DNA from: Paraburkholderia sp. SOS3
GTDB lineage: Bacteria; Pseudomonadota; Gammaproteobacteria; Burkholderiales; Burkholderiaceae
DNA length: 64,000 nucleotides
Direction of reading: 5' to 3'
NCBI RefSeq assembly: GCF_001922345.1
Contig: NZ_CP018811.1
Location: 3,410,001 to 3,474,000, forward strand
The translations under genes were made by a program, and so were the position numbers. Positions 47,618-56,095 of the stretch are shown piece by piece. Position 1 is the stretch's first letter, and the number at the start of each line of letters is the position of its first letter. The notes under the pieces are model-generated. The model made no database searches. It saw nothing but the letters and a program-made list of their open reading frames with translations, and was not told where the DNA came from.

Positions 47618-47767
47618 TTACTTGCGCACCGTGACGCCTTCGTCGATCGTGCCGTACATCTCGATGCTGCTGCCGGACGAGCCGACCGGCGTGCTCGCGC
47701 CGCCTTGCGCGCAAGCGGCGCACGACAGCACGGCGATGACCGCGCAAGCGGCAAGAATGACTTTCAT
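47618..47767 (-). CDS. 49-residue putative lipoprotein
   Basis: A short gene: MKVILAACAVIAVLSCAACAQ with a lipobox-like LSCAAC (or later AACA) cysteine, then GGASTPVGSSGSS and a C-terminus IEMYGTIDEGVTVRK. Codon use and third-position GC match the neighbours, and GGGAA lies ten bases before the ATG. The C-terminal MYGTIDEGV resembles small Burkholderia envelope proteins I have seen named hypothetical; function unknown. Confidence 0.65.
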   Translation of the reverse strand: MKVILAACAVIAVLSCAACAQGGASTPVGSSGSSIEMYGTIDEGVTVRK

Positions 47768-48045
47768 CGGATTGTGTTTCCCGGATAAAACGCGTTTCCG
47801 ATTCTAGCCTGGCGAGGTTGCGCGAGACGCAACGGGCGGACGCGAGACCAACGCGCCTCGCGCGAGCGCCCCGGCCGGATATCTCGGTTCCCCGGTTCGC
47901 CGATTCCATACCTGCGCATCCGACATTTCGCGCGATCCTGAAACGTCGGATGCGAGCGAGGGCTACAGTGGAGTCATGACGGGTGCGCCCCTCCCCCGCG
48001 CCGGCCGCACGGCAACTTCGATTGCAGAAAACCCGAGGACCTCCG

Positions 48046-48762
48046 ATGACCAATCCGCTTACCGAAGCAACCGGCCAATTCCCGGGCTTGAGCCGTATCG
48101 GCGCGCTGCTCGCCGATCCCGGCCGCGCCGCGATGCTGTGGGCGCTGATGGACGGCAGCGCCCGGCCCGCCGGCGAATTGACGCTGATCGCGGGCCTCTC
48201 GCCGTCGGCGGCCAGCGCGCACCTCGCCCGCCTTACCGACGGCGGACTGCTCGCGCTCGAAGTGCGCGGACGGCATCGCTATTACCGGATCGCGACGCCC
48301 GATATCGCGGCCGCGATCGAAGCGCTCATGAATCTCGCTCAGGCAGCCGCCCCGCAGCGGCCGACGCCACGCCCCGCGCGCACTGTACCCGTCGACATGC
48401 GCTATGCGCGCACGTGCTACGACCATATGGCCGGCGAACTGGCGGTGCGCGTCTATGAGCGGCTCGTCGGCGACGGCCTGCTCTCATGCGAAGGCGACCG
48501 GCTCGACGCCACGCCCGCGGGCGCAGAACAGCTCGCCGGCTGGGGCATCGACGTCGCCGGCCAGCGCGCGCTGCGCCGCCGCTTCGCCTGCACCTGCCCG
48601 GACTGGAGCGAGCGCCGTCCGCACGTGGGCGGCGCACTCGGCGCGGCGCTACTCGACGCGTGGTCGTCGCACGGCTTCGTCGAGCGCACCGAACGGCCGC
48701 GCGTGCTGCGCGTGACGCCCGCCGGTCGCCGTCATTTCGACGACTTCCTGCGCGGCGCATAA
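48046..48762 (+). CDS. ArsR-like winged-helix transcriptional regulator
   Basis: A 238-residue regulator with an N-terminal winged helix (about 15-85: GALLADPGRAAMLWALMDG, LTLIAGLSPSAASAHLARLTDGGLLALEVRGRHRYYRI). A second winged-helix-like half (about 140-235) contains CTCPDWSERRPHVGGALGAALLDAW. The Cys pair in CTCPDW and the added domain resemble ArsR regulators annotated next to oxidative-stress or small-molecule genes. The target is not evident here. Confidence 0.87.
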   Translation: MTNPLTEATGQFPGLSRIGALLADPGRAAMLWALMDGSARPAGELTLIAGLSPSAASAHLARLTDGGLLALEVRGRHRYYRIATPDIAAAIEALMNLAQAAAPQRPTPRPARTVPVDMRYARTCYDHMAGELAVRVYERLVGDGLLSCEGDRLDATPAGAEQLAGWGIDVAGQRALRRRFACTCPDWSERRPHVGGALGAALLDAWSSHGFVERTERPRVLRVTPAGRRHFDDFLRGA

Positions 48763-48947
48763 TGCGAAGCCCAGCGCGGGATCTTCGCACCGCCGGCCCG
48801 CTGCGAAACGGCTGCGCACCGCACGACACGTCTTGTTACAGCGCGGGCCGGATAGCTTACAAATGAGCGCGTCTTGAAATACGCGCCGCGGGTACAGTGA
48901 TTTCACACGGTGCCGTCTCTCGCGTGGCACCCGACGGAGTCACACTA

Positions 48948-51497
48948 ATGAAAACGCACACATCCGGTTCTTCGAATTCCCGCTCTGCCCGAACTGCCCG
49001 CGCCGCTTCGCCTGTCGTCGCGACCGCGATCGCAGCCGTTGCCGCCGCGCTGTTCGTCACGTCGGGCGCGCCGCGCGTCTATGCGCAGGAGGCCGCGCCG
49101 CCCCCGAACGCCGCCGGGCCGGCCGCGCAGCCGGCCGGCGCGCAGGACGCCGACCCGCCGGGCCGCGTCGCGCGCCTGAACTACATGGCCGGCACCGTGA
49201 CGACCGAACCGGCCGGCGCGACCGACTGGTCGTACGCGCAGGTCAACCGGCCGCTGACCACCGGCGACCAGTTGTGGAACGACAAAGGCGCGCGCTCGGA
49301 GCTGCATATCGGCTCGACTGCGGTGCGCGTCGGCGAATCGACCAATGTCGACATCCTCAACCTCGACGACGACAGCACGCAGCTGAAGGTCGCGCAAGGC
49401 ACGCTGTCGACGCGCGTGCGCGAACTGCCGGCCGGCACGTCATATGAAATCGATACGCCGAATCTCGCGCTCGGCATCGACGGGCCAGGCGACTATCGCG
49501 TCGACGTCGCGCCCGACGGCAGCGAGACCACCGTCACCGTGCGCGGCGGCAATGCGACCGTCTATGGCGACAGCGGGCAGTTGCCGATCGCCGCGGGCCA
49601 GCAGATCCGCTTTTCCGGCACGAATCTGCAGCAAATCGCCAGCAACGGCGCACCGGCGCCCGACGCGCTCGACCAGTGGGCCGCGAGCCGCGACGCCGCG
49701 GAAGACAACTCCGTGTCCGCGCGCTACGTGTCGCGCGACGTGCCCGGCTATCAGGATCTCGACGCGAACGGCACGTGGAGCCAGAACCCGCAGTATGGCG
49801 CGGTGTGGACGCCGAACCAGATGCCGGCAGGCTGGGCGCCGTATCAGGACGGCCATTGGGTGTGGCAGGCGCCGTGGGGCTGGACCTGGGTCGACGATGC
49901 GCCATGGGGTTTCGCGCCGTACCACTACGGACGCTGGGCGTATATCGGCAACTCGTGGGCCTGGGTGCCCGGCGAAATCGTCAGCGAGCCGCCCGTCTAT
50001 GCGCCGGCGCTCGTCGCGTTCGTCGGCGACGGCGGCGGCGGCGGGGTCGACTGGGGGGTCAGCCTTGCGGTCGGCGGCGTCGCGACCGCCGGGCTCGCAT
50101 GGTTTGCGCTCGGCCCCGGCGAGCCGTGGCATCCGCACTGGGGGCACGGCTGGAGCCCGCGCTACTACGACCGTGTAAACCGGCCGATCTACGTGCACAA
50201 CCGCATCACGAACATCCACAACACGTACATCAACTACCGTGTGCCGCATGCGATCACCTGCGTGCCTGCGACTGCGTTCGTGCACGGGCAGCCCGTCAAT
50301 CGCTTCGCGCAGAAGGTCGATCCGCGGCAATGGCACAACGCGCGCTTCAACGCGGGCGCGCCGGGCATCGCGCCGGTCCGGCAAAGCTTCGGGCCCGGCA
50401 TGCGCAATGCCGCGTTCCGGCCTCCCGCAGCGGCGGCCGGCCGTCCCGTGGTGGCGACGCGCCGGCCGGACGTGCCGCCTGCGTACCGCGATCATCTCGC
50501 CCAGCAGTTCGCGCATGGCGGCGGGCGCGTGGCGGGCGCCGGCAATCCGGTCGTGCATACGTCGGTGCCCGCGAGCTTTCGCGGTAGCAGGATCGGCGCG
50601 GCGGGCGGCCCGCAGCCCAACGTGCGGCTCGTCGCGGTGCGCGGGCCCGGTTCGGTCCAGGGGCGGCAAGCGGGCGGCGCGCCACGGCCCGGTGTGCCGC
50701 CGCAAGCGGGTTTCGCGCCTCCTGGGACACGCGGAGAGCCGAACGGGCGGCCGCCGGGCGGCCAGCCCAACGGCGTGCCGCATCCGCAGCCGTTCGCGGG
50801 CGGTGCACCGGGGCAAGCTCGTGCGCCGATGCCCGCGCAGGCGGGCGCCGGCGCGCCGCAGCAAGCGAATGTGCAAGCGCGACCGGGCAACGGTGTGCCG
50901 CGGCCGCCTCAATCTGCCGGCGGCATGCCGAATCCGGGCACTCATGCGGGTCCGCAGCAACTGGGCAATGTGCCGCAAGCCCAGCGCCGGGAACCGTCGT
51001 GGACACAGCCGCATACGCCGATCGGACAACAGCGTGGCGGCCGGCCAGACCAGCCGTTTGCGCAAGGCGCGGGCCGGCCGCCGCAGATGCAGGCACAGCC
51101 GCAAGCGCAGCAGACGCATGGAGGACAGCTGCGGCCCGAATTCAATCCGCAGGCGAACACGCCGCGGCCGCCCGCTCAAGGGCAGCCACGCGTGCAGCAG
51201 CCGGGGGGTCGTGCGCCGCAGGCGCAACAGCCGATGCAACAGGCACGTCCCGAGTTTCATCCGCAGCCAATGCAGCAGCCGCGGCCTGAGTTCCACCCGC
51301 CGCAGGTACAGCAGCCGCGCCCGCAGCCGATGCCACAGCCGCGACCGCAGCAAGTGCAGCAGCCAAGGCCCGCGTTTCACCCGCAGCCACAACCCGTGCA
51401 ACAACCGCGGCCGCAACCGGTGCAACAGCCGCGGCCTCAACCCCATCAGGAACAGCGCGCGACCGGCGGTGGACGCGACGACCACCGCCACGGGTAA
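48948..51497 (+). CDS. Exported FecR-domain protein with very long Pro/Gln/Arg-rich tail
   Basis: An 849-residue exported protein: signal peptide (about 1-46, cleavage near VYA-QE), a FecR-like beta domain (about 73-230, VARLNYMAGTVTTEP ... GYEIDTPNLALGIDGPGDYRVDV-type blocks), then a Trp-rich DUF6600-type domain (about 275-345, VWTPNQMPAGWAPYQDGHWVW). The remaining half is low complexity, with repeats of the form QQ(P/A)RPEFHPQPM near the end. The ATG has CGGAG upstream. A role as surface or periplasmic scaffold is only an inference. Confidence 0.82.
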   Translation: MKTHTSGSSNSRSARTARAASPVVATAIAAVAAALFVTSGAPRVYAQEAAPPPNAAGPAAQPAGAQDADPPGRVARLNYMAGTVTTEPAGATDWSYAQVNRPLTTGDQLWNDKGARSELHIGSTAVRVGESTNVDILNLDDDSTQLKVAQGTLSTRVRELPAGTSYEIDTPNLALGIDGPGDYRVDVAPDGSETTVTVRGGNATVYGDSGQLPIAAGQQIRFSGTNLQQIASNGAPAPDALDQWAASRDAAEDNSVSARYVSRDVPGYQDLDANGTWSQNPQYGAVWTPNQMPAGWAPYQDGHWVWQAPWGWTWVDDAPWGFAPYHYGRWAYIGNSWAWVPGEIVSEPPVYAPALVAFVGDGGGGGVDWGVSLAVGGVATAGLAWFALGPGEPWHPHWGHGWSPRYYDRVNRPIYVHNRITNIHNTYINYRVPHAITCVPATAFVHGQPVNRFAQKVDPRQWHNARFNAGAPGIAPVRQSFGPGMRNAAFRPPAAAAGRPVVATRRPDVPPAYRDHLAQQFAHGGGRVAGAGNPVVHTSVPASFRGSRIGAAGGPQPNVRLVAVRGPGSVQGRQAGGAPRPGVPPQAGFAPPGTRGEPNGRPPGGQPNGVPHPQPFAGGAPGQARAPMPAQAGAGAPQQANVQARPGNGVPRPPQSAGGMPNPGTHAGPQQLGNVPQAQRREPSWTQPHTPIGQQRGGRPDQPFAQGAGRPPQMQAQPQAQQTHGGQLRPEFNPQANTPRPPAQGQPRVQQPGGRAPQAQQPMQQARPEFHPQPMQQPRPEFHPPQVQQPRPQPMPQPRPQQVQQPRPAFHPQPQPVQQPRPQPVQQPRPQPHQEQRATGGGRDDHRHG

Positions 51498-51528
51498 CGG
51501 CCAGCGACAGCTGACCGGCAATGAACAA

Positions 51529-51557
51529 GGCCCGCCGCAATCTGCTTGCGGCGGGCC
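51529..51557. terminator. Bidirectional terminator-like hairpin between the FecR-domain gene and thyA
   Basis: GGCCCGCCGCAA (51529-51540) pairs perfectly with TTGCGGCGGGCC (51546-51557) over a five-base loop. It lies between convergent genes. No clear T-tract follows. Confidence 0.6.
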
Positions 51558-51650
51558 CTCGTCTAGCTGCGCTTCAGAGACAGCGAACCAGCGGCAACCC
51601 GCGCCGTCCGCTGCGCATCGAATGCGTGTCGCGAGCCCCGGATACGAGCC

Positions 51651-52622
51651 TCAGATTGCCATCGGTGCCGTCAGCGGCTCATGGTGCTGATATCCCACCA
51701 GCGCGAAATCCGACGGTTCGACCCTGTCGAGCCACTGCGGCTCGTACACGCCCGTTTTTGCATACTCGGGCACGCGTTCCGCGATCTCGAGACGCGGGCT
51801 CGGATACGGCTCGCGCGCCAGTTGCTGTTGCAGCATATCGAGCTGGTTCTCGTAGATATGCGCATCGCCGATGAAATACGTGAACCAGCGCGGCGTATAG
51901 CCGGTCAAGCGGCCGACGAGGTGCAGCAGCGCCGCGCCTTCGGTCAGATTGAACGGCGTGCCGAGGCCGACATCGTTGCTGCGAATGTAGAGGCATAGCG
52001 AAATCTCGCGGCGCGCTACGTTGGGCAGGAACTGATACAGCAGGTGGCACGCGGGCAGCGCGATCTCGTCGAGCACGGCCGGATTCCATGCATGAAACAG
52101 AATCCGGCGGTCCGACGGGTTGCGCATGATCGTGTCGAGGCACTGACGCAACTGATCGATCGCCTTGTACAGCAGCACCTTGCGGCTGCCGCCCTCTTCG
52201 AATTCGGCCACCGGCTGGAAACCGCGCGCGGCCGCGTCTTCGAGCTGCGCGCTCGCGGTCGTGTCGAGCACCTTGTACGCAGGCCATTGACGCCACTGCA
52301 CGCCATACACGCCGCCGAGGTCGTCGGCGCCTTCGCGGTACGGATTCGCGAGCCACTGCGGGTTTTCGTTCGCATTGGCGTCCCACACCTTGCAGCCGAG
52401 CGCGCGAAACTGCGCCGCGCTGCGCGACGCGCGCAGAAAGCCGATCATCTCGCCGATCGCCGATTTGAATGCGAGCTTTTTGGTCGTCACAGCCGGGAAT
52501 CCCTGCTGCAGATCGAAGCGCAACATCGCCCCCGGCATGCTGATCGTGCGGATGCCGGTGCGATTCTCCTGCCAGCTGCCGGTGTCGAGAATCGTGCGGA
52601 CGAGGTCGAGATACTGTTTCAT
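51651..52622 (-). CDS. thyA: Thymidylate synthase
   Basis: Makes dTMP from dUMP with methylenetetrahydrofolate. The 323 residues include the catalytic Cys C192 in [11 protein letters not shown] and the [19 protein letters not shown] and [14 protein letters not shown] blocks. The start [17 protein letters not shown] follows AAGGA. It is normally close to folA; here folA lies about 10.8 kb away on the other strand. Confidence 0.97.
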   Translation of the reverse strand: MKQYLDLVRTILDTGSWQENRTGIRTISMPGAMLRFDLQQGFPAVTTKKLAFKSAIGEMIGFLRASRSAAQFRALGCKVWDANANENPQWLANPYREGADDLGGVYGVQWRQWPAYKVLDTTASAQLEDAAARGFQPVAEFEEGGSRKVLLYKAIDQLRQCLDTIMRNPSDRRILFHAWNPAVLDEIALPACHLLYQFLPNVARREISLCLYIRSNDVGLGTPFNLTEGAALLHLVGRLTGYTPRWFTYFIGDAHIYENQLDMLQQQLAREPYPSPRLEIAERVPEYAKTGVYEPQWLDRVEPSDFALVGYQHHEPLTAPMAI

Positions 52623-52689
52623 TCGGGGTTCCTTGGCGTGGCGCCGCTGTCGGGAAAGCAGCGCCGGCGACGTCGCGTGACAACGGGAA

Positions 52690-52725
52690 ACCCGGATTCT
52701 AGCAAGCTTGGCAGAGGTGCTGAAC
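52690..52725 (-). promoter_or_regulatory. Candidate thyA promoter
   Basis: TAGAAT on the minus strand (52701-52696) with TTCAGC 17 bases upstream, about 74 bases before the thyA start and after the stop of the sigma-54 regulator. Confidence 0.4.
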
Positions 52726-52906
52726 GCGCACTGCAGCTTCGCGCAAACACCGGTCGCGAACGGCCGCCGCGTCGACGCGCATCGGGGCATGCCGCGCGCT
52801 GCCTTCGAACCTGAGCATCGACTAGACAAGCGCCGATATCGCCGTGCCGCACATGCGACATTCGACTGCCCATCAAGGCGATGTTCGGGTTGAGTGTCGA
52901 CTCAGA

Positions 52907-54304
52907 TCAAAGGTGCTGAACCGACGGAGGCATGTCCGCGTGCGGTGTCATCTGTTCGCTTTCCATATGTCGCATGCCATGCGAACACAGAAGCCGGTAT
53001 AGCGTGACGCGCGAAATGCCGAGTTCCTGCGCCGCATCGCCAAGACGTCCGCGGTGGCGCAACAGTGCGAGTTCGATCGCCTGCCGTTCGGCCGCTTCGC
53101 GCGCCTGCGCGAGCGACACGGGCACGATTTCGACGTACTCGGACAATTCGAGGTCGCGCGCGGTAATCGCACGCCCTTCCGACATCACGATCGCGCGCCG
53201 CACGCGGTTGATCAGCTCGCGCACGTTGCCGGGCCAGCTGTAGTTATGCAGCGCCGCGATCGCATCGGGCGCGAAGCCGCGCAGACGCCGGCTCGCATCT
53301 TTTCTGAAACGTTCGAGCATATGCCGCGCAAGCAGCTCGATATCCTTGCCCCGCGCGCGCAACGGCGGTTCGTCGATCTGCAGCACGCACAAGCGGTGAT
53401 ACAGATCCGAACGGAAACGCCCTTCGATCATCGCGCTGTTCATATCGACGTGCGTCGCCGAGATGATGCGCACGTCGACCTCGATCGAGCCGTGGCCGCC
53501 GAGACGCTCGACCTTGCGCTCCTGCAAAAAGCGCAGCAGGCTCGCCTGGCTCTCGAGCGGCAGATCGCCGATTTCATCGAGAAAGAGCGTGCCGCCATTG
53601 GCCGCTTCGACGCGGCCGATCTTGCGCTGATTCGCACCCGTAAACGCGCCGCGCTCGTAACCGAACAGTTCGGATTGCAGCAGATGCGGCGGAATCGCAC
53701 CGCAATTGATCGCAACAAATGGCGCATTGCGACGCGCCGAGCGCTCGTGAATCGCCACCGCGGTCAGTTCCTTGCCGGTGCCCGATTCGCCTGAGATAAA
53801 CACCGGCGCATCGGTCATCGCGACTTTACGGATCGAGCGGAACAGCGCGAGCATTGCATCGCACGAGCCGACCATTTCGCCTTCGGTGCCCGTCGTTTGT
53901 GTCCCATCGTTCGATGCGGTCTCGCCAAGCGAGATCATTCCGTATGCGTGGCCGACGGAATCGACGATGCGGTCACCTGAATAAGGGACCGTAACGTAGT
54001 CGAAACAGTAATCGCGAACGAGCCGGCGCAGCGCGGCGTCCTGCAGTTGGCCGGGTGCCGTGGCCGCGACCCAACCGACGTTGGGCATCGTCAGACAGGA
54101 TTCGAATGCGGCGATTTCGTGTTGCTGGAAACAGCTGGAAAGATCGAGCAGACCGCCGGCCGCCGTGCCGGCGCGCACCGCGCGGCGCACGTCGCGCGCC
54201 GAGCCGACTACTTCGACATGCCAGCCCCGCTCATTGAAGCGCGCGTTGAGGTCAGCACTGGGATCGCGTGAAACGTAAATCAGTTGCCGCGTTGCGGATT
54301 CCAT
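52907..54304 (-). CDS. VpsR-type sigma-54-dependent activator, copy 1
   Basis: A 465-residue bacterial enhancer-binding protein. The N-terminal domain (about 1-125) is a receiver-like fold without the normal phospho-acceptor set (QLIYVSRDP, GLLDLSSCF, NVGWVAAT, YCFDYVTVP, VGHAYGMISL); this pattern resembles VpsR of Vibrio. The AAA+ domain has Walker A GESGTGKE (172-179), GAFTGA (219-224, sigma-54 contact) and Walker B GGTLFLDEI (237-245). A Fis-type HTH closes it (GDAAQELGISRVTLYRLLCSHGM). It is divergent from the amyloid-like operon and closely similar to the activator at the other end. The ribosome-binding site is AGAGGA. Confidence 0.92.
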   Translation of the reverse strand: MESATRQLIYVSRDPSADLNARFNERGWHVEVVGSARDVRRAVRAGTAAGGLLDLSSCFQQHEIAAFESCLTMPNVGWVAATAPGQLQDAALRRLVRDYCFDYVTVPYSGDRIVDSVGHAYGMISLGETASNDGTQTTGTEGEMVGSCDAMLALFRSIRKVAMTDAPVFISGESGTGKELTAVAIHERSARRNAPFVAINCGAIPPHLLQSELFGYERGAFTGANQRKIGRVEAANGGTLFLDEIGDLPLESQASLLRFLQERKVERLGGHGSIEVDVRIISATHVDMNSAMIEGRFRSDLYHRLCVLQIDEPPLRARGKDIELLARHMLERFRKDASRRLRGFAPDAIAALHNYSWPGNVRELINRVRRAIVMSEGRAITARDLELSEYVEIVPVSLAQAREAAERQAIELALLRHRGRLGDAAQELGISRVTLYRLLCSHGMRHMESEQMTPHADMPPSVQHL

Positions 54305-54480
54305 TATTCAGATCCTCTCGTCAACGAACGTTAAGGATGACGCACGTACCCGAGGCGCTATTCTCGCATTCCTCAGATACGTCTATTCGCATCGGGATTC
54401 GCTAATACAACGAAAACCGAACGGCCATTCCATTCCGTACGGACAGCTGATCCCCGAAAAACGGCGCTTTGTATTGAACG

Positions 54481-54500
54481 GCCCATGAATGGGCTTTTTT
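54481..54500 (+). terminator. Intrinsic terminator in the divergent region
   Basis: GCCCA (54481-54485) pairs with TGGGC (54490-54494) over loop TGAA and is followed by six T. No annotated plus-strand gene lies upstream of it within the gap, so it may end a small RNA or an antisense leader transcript. Confidence 0.6.
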
Positions 54501-54670
54501 AAAACTTGTGCTGTAGTCGAGAGCTTACTATACGTACGGCGCTTCGAAAAACAAATATGCAAATTAATTGAGTAACCCTTGATTAGGTAAGGCTGACCGG
54601 GCGCAAATAGCCGCCGGTAAGTTCTTTCTGAATAAAAAACATTAAGCGCATTCACCATACTTTATTCGCC

Positions 54671-54702
54671 GCAAACAAATCGTTGCGTGCGCAAACAATC
54701 GT
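54671..54702 (+). promoter_or_regulatory. Direct repeat with 20-base period, candidate activator site
   Basis: GCAAACAAATCGT at 54671-54683 and GCAAACAATCGT at 54691-54702, two helical turns apart, about 120-150 bases upstream of the -24/-12 promoter. This is the position expected for an enhancer-binding protein. Confidence 0.45.
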
Positions 54703-54735
54703 CCAAATCGCACTATTGCGCGGTGTCGTATCAAC

Positions 54736-54752
54736 GCTGAAACGTTTTCAGC
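54736..54752 (+). promoter_or_regulatory. Palindrome, candidate enhancer for the VpsR-type activators
   Basis: GCTGAAA-CGT-TTTCAGC is a perfect 7+3+7 inverted repeat. Its centre is about 75 bases upstream of the -24 element, as is usual for sigma-54 enhancer sites. Confidence 0.5.
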
Positions 54753-54818
54753 CGATTTCCGAATCCGCGCGCGCCGCCCTTTACATCTAAGCCTGCTGCA
54801 TCAACGGAATGCTCGATA

Positions 54819-54834
54819 TGGCATATGTTTCGCT
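54819..54834 (+). promoter_or_regulatory. Sigma-54 (-24/-12) promoter of the amyloid-like operon
   Basis: TGGCATATGTTTCGCT: TGGC at 54819-54822 and GC at 54832-54833, with exactly ten bases between GG and GC. The only departures from TGGCAC-N5-TTGC are at less conserved positions. The predicted transcript start is near 54845, leaving a short leader with AAGGAG before the first ATG. Confidence 0.7.
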
Positions 54835-54861
54835 AAATGTGCGGCACCAAGGAGACACATC

Positions 54862-55383
54862 ATGCGACACGTTTCCCGCGGCGCTTCATGCCATCGCCAC
54901 ACCACCGCCGGCCTGACCGGCGGGCGTATTCGTGCTGTTTCCGAACGCTCGCTTGCCGGCGTCGCCGCGCTCGGCGCAACGCTCGCCATCAGCACGCTGC
55001 TGTTCGCCCTGCCCCTGGCCGCGTTCGCTCAGGAATCCGCTACGTCGACAGCTTCCGATGCCCATCGCGCCGCCGTCCCGGACATCACGCCTGCAGCGGC
55101 GCCACGAGAGGCAGCGGCCGTTAGTCAGAACGATGCGCTGACACAGGTATTGAACACGCCCGCCGATGTCGTTTCGATGACCGACGTTCCGCTCGATGAC
55201 CACGTGCTTGCGCGGCAACGCGGCGGCGCGACCGGATTCACGATGATCGCGGCCACGCCGGATCTGTTGCGCGGCTCGTCGGTCACGCTCTGGGACGAGA
55301 TCGCACCGCCCGCTCCATTGCCGGTTCCGGTCGATGCGGGACGTGCGGCGCAAAGCAACGTCGCGAATTACCTCAGAAAGTAA
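54862..55383 (+). CDS. Exported protein, first gene of the Fap-like cluster
   Basis: A 173-residue protein with a long signal peptide (hydrophobic core about 36-56, cleavage near AFA-QE). The mature part is Ala/Pro-rich, followed by a motif VPLDDHVLARQRGG (about 109-122) and FTMIAATPDLLRGSSVTLWDE. The motif P-x-x-D-x-V-L-A-x-Q-x-G is shared with the FapE-like protein later in the cluster, and the Gly-Gly end recalls leaders cut by C39 peptidases. The ribosome-binding site is AAGGAG, downstream of the -24/-12 promoter. No characterised family is recognised. Confidence 0.8.
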   Translation: MRHVSRGASCHRHTTAGLTGGRIRAVSERSLAGVAALGATLAISTLLFALPLAAFAQESATSTASDAHRAAVPDITPAAAPREAAAVSQNDALTQVLNTPADVVSMTDVPLDDHVLARQRGGATGFTMIAATPDLLRGSSVTLWDEIAPPAPLPVPVDAGRAAQSNVANYLRK

Positions 55384-55546
55384 GCGGAAAAAAATGCGCC
55401 GACGTAACGCGAGGCAATCGAGGATGCACCCAAAGATGCAACAAAAACACAACGGACGAAGTAGCAACTTGACAGGCCCTTAACAACCCTTAACAACCAC
55501 CAACCAATTAACAACCGGTCTTCAACAACACGCTGTCGGGGTATTC

Positions 55547-56095
55547 ATGAACGCGTCGCTTAATGCAACCGTGAAGGCATCGTCGAACGTATCGATGCGG
55601 ACTTCACGCGGTCGGCTTACGTTTGCACGGCCGTCCCTGGCCGCCGCGCTCGCCGGCTCATACATCGCCTTCATTGCTTGCGCCGCACACGCGCAGCGGG
55701 TCGCGAACCCCGGCGACATCGTGCTCGAACGCGAGGTCGCACCGCGTAACGCGTTTGTTTCGGTTCCAAACAATCAGGAACCCATATTATCTAGCGCAAC
55801 CACGTTCCCCGCGAACAGCTTCAATCCCGCGATGGCGCAACTCGCGTCCGACGCCGATCTGACCAACGCGCGCGGCTCGACCGGCCTGAGCTCGCCGGGC
55901 GTGCTCGCCGGCACCGGCATGCAGGCGGTCACGCGCATTCTCTCCGGCAACGCGACCGGCAATAACGTCGCACTCGGCGCGGGCAGCATCGGCCAGCCGG
56001 CGGCCGGCATCGGCGGCACGATTTCGTCGTCGGTAACGGGCGCGCTCGCGCCGCTGTCGAGCGCGCTGGGCGGCGCATTGGGAGGTCTCAAATGA
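55547..56095 (+). CDS. Exported protein, second gene of the Fap-like cluster
   Basis: A 182-residue protein with a signal peptide (about 25-50, ending CAAHA-Q). The mature sequence is Gly/Ala/Ser/Asn-rich, with NPGDIVLEREVAPRNAFVSVPN and GNATGNNVALGAGSIGQPAAGIGG. It overlaps the next gene by four bases (ATGA). By position, just before the FapB-like gene, it could correspond to FapA, but no sequence similarity that I can recognise supports this. The 163-base gap before it carries a duplicated CCCTTAACAA. Confidence 0.78.
   Translation: MNASLNATVKASSNVSMRTSRGRLTFARPSLAAALAGSYIAFIACAAHAQRVANPGDIVLEREVAPRNAFVSVPNNQEPILSSATTFPANSFNPAMAQLASDADLTNARGSTGLSSPGVLAGTGMQAVTRILSGNATGNNVALGAGSIGQPAAGIGGTISSSVTGALAPLSSALGGALGGLK

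Larger units (their letters stand above)
54305..54861 (+). promoter_or_regulatory. AT-rich divergent control region of the amyloid-like operon
   Basis: A 557-base region, visibly AT-richer than the rest of the window. Elements seen, left to right: a plus-strand intrinsic terminator (54481-54500); an IHF-like AATCAAGGGTTAC on the minus strand near 54570-54585, one mismatch from consensus; a direct repeat GCAAACAAATCGT/GCAAACAATCGT with a 20-base period (54671-54702); a 17-bp palindrome (54736-54752); and a -24/-12 promoter (54819-54834). There is no supported coding sequence. Confidence 0.55.

Noticed and set aside
48948..51497. FecR-type anti-sigma factor for iron uptake
   Set aside because: The protein begins with a signal peptide rather than a cytoplasmic anti-sigma domain, and no FecI-type sigma factor or TonB receptor is nearby.
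54383..54658. A 91-codon minus-strand open frame in the divergent control region
   Set aside because: It lies in AT-rich DNA, spans the terminator and has no ribosome-binding site or codon bias. I treat the region as regulatory.
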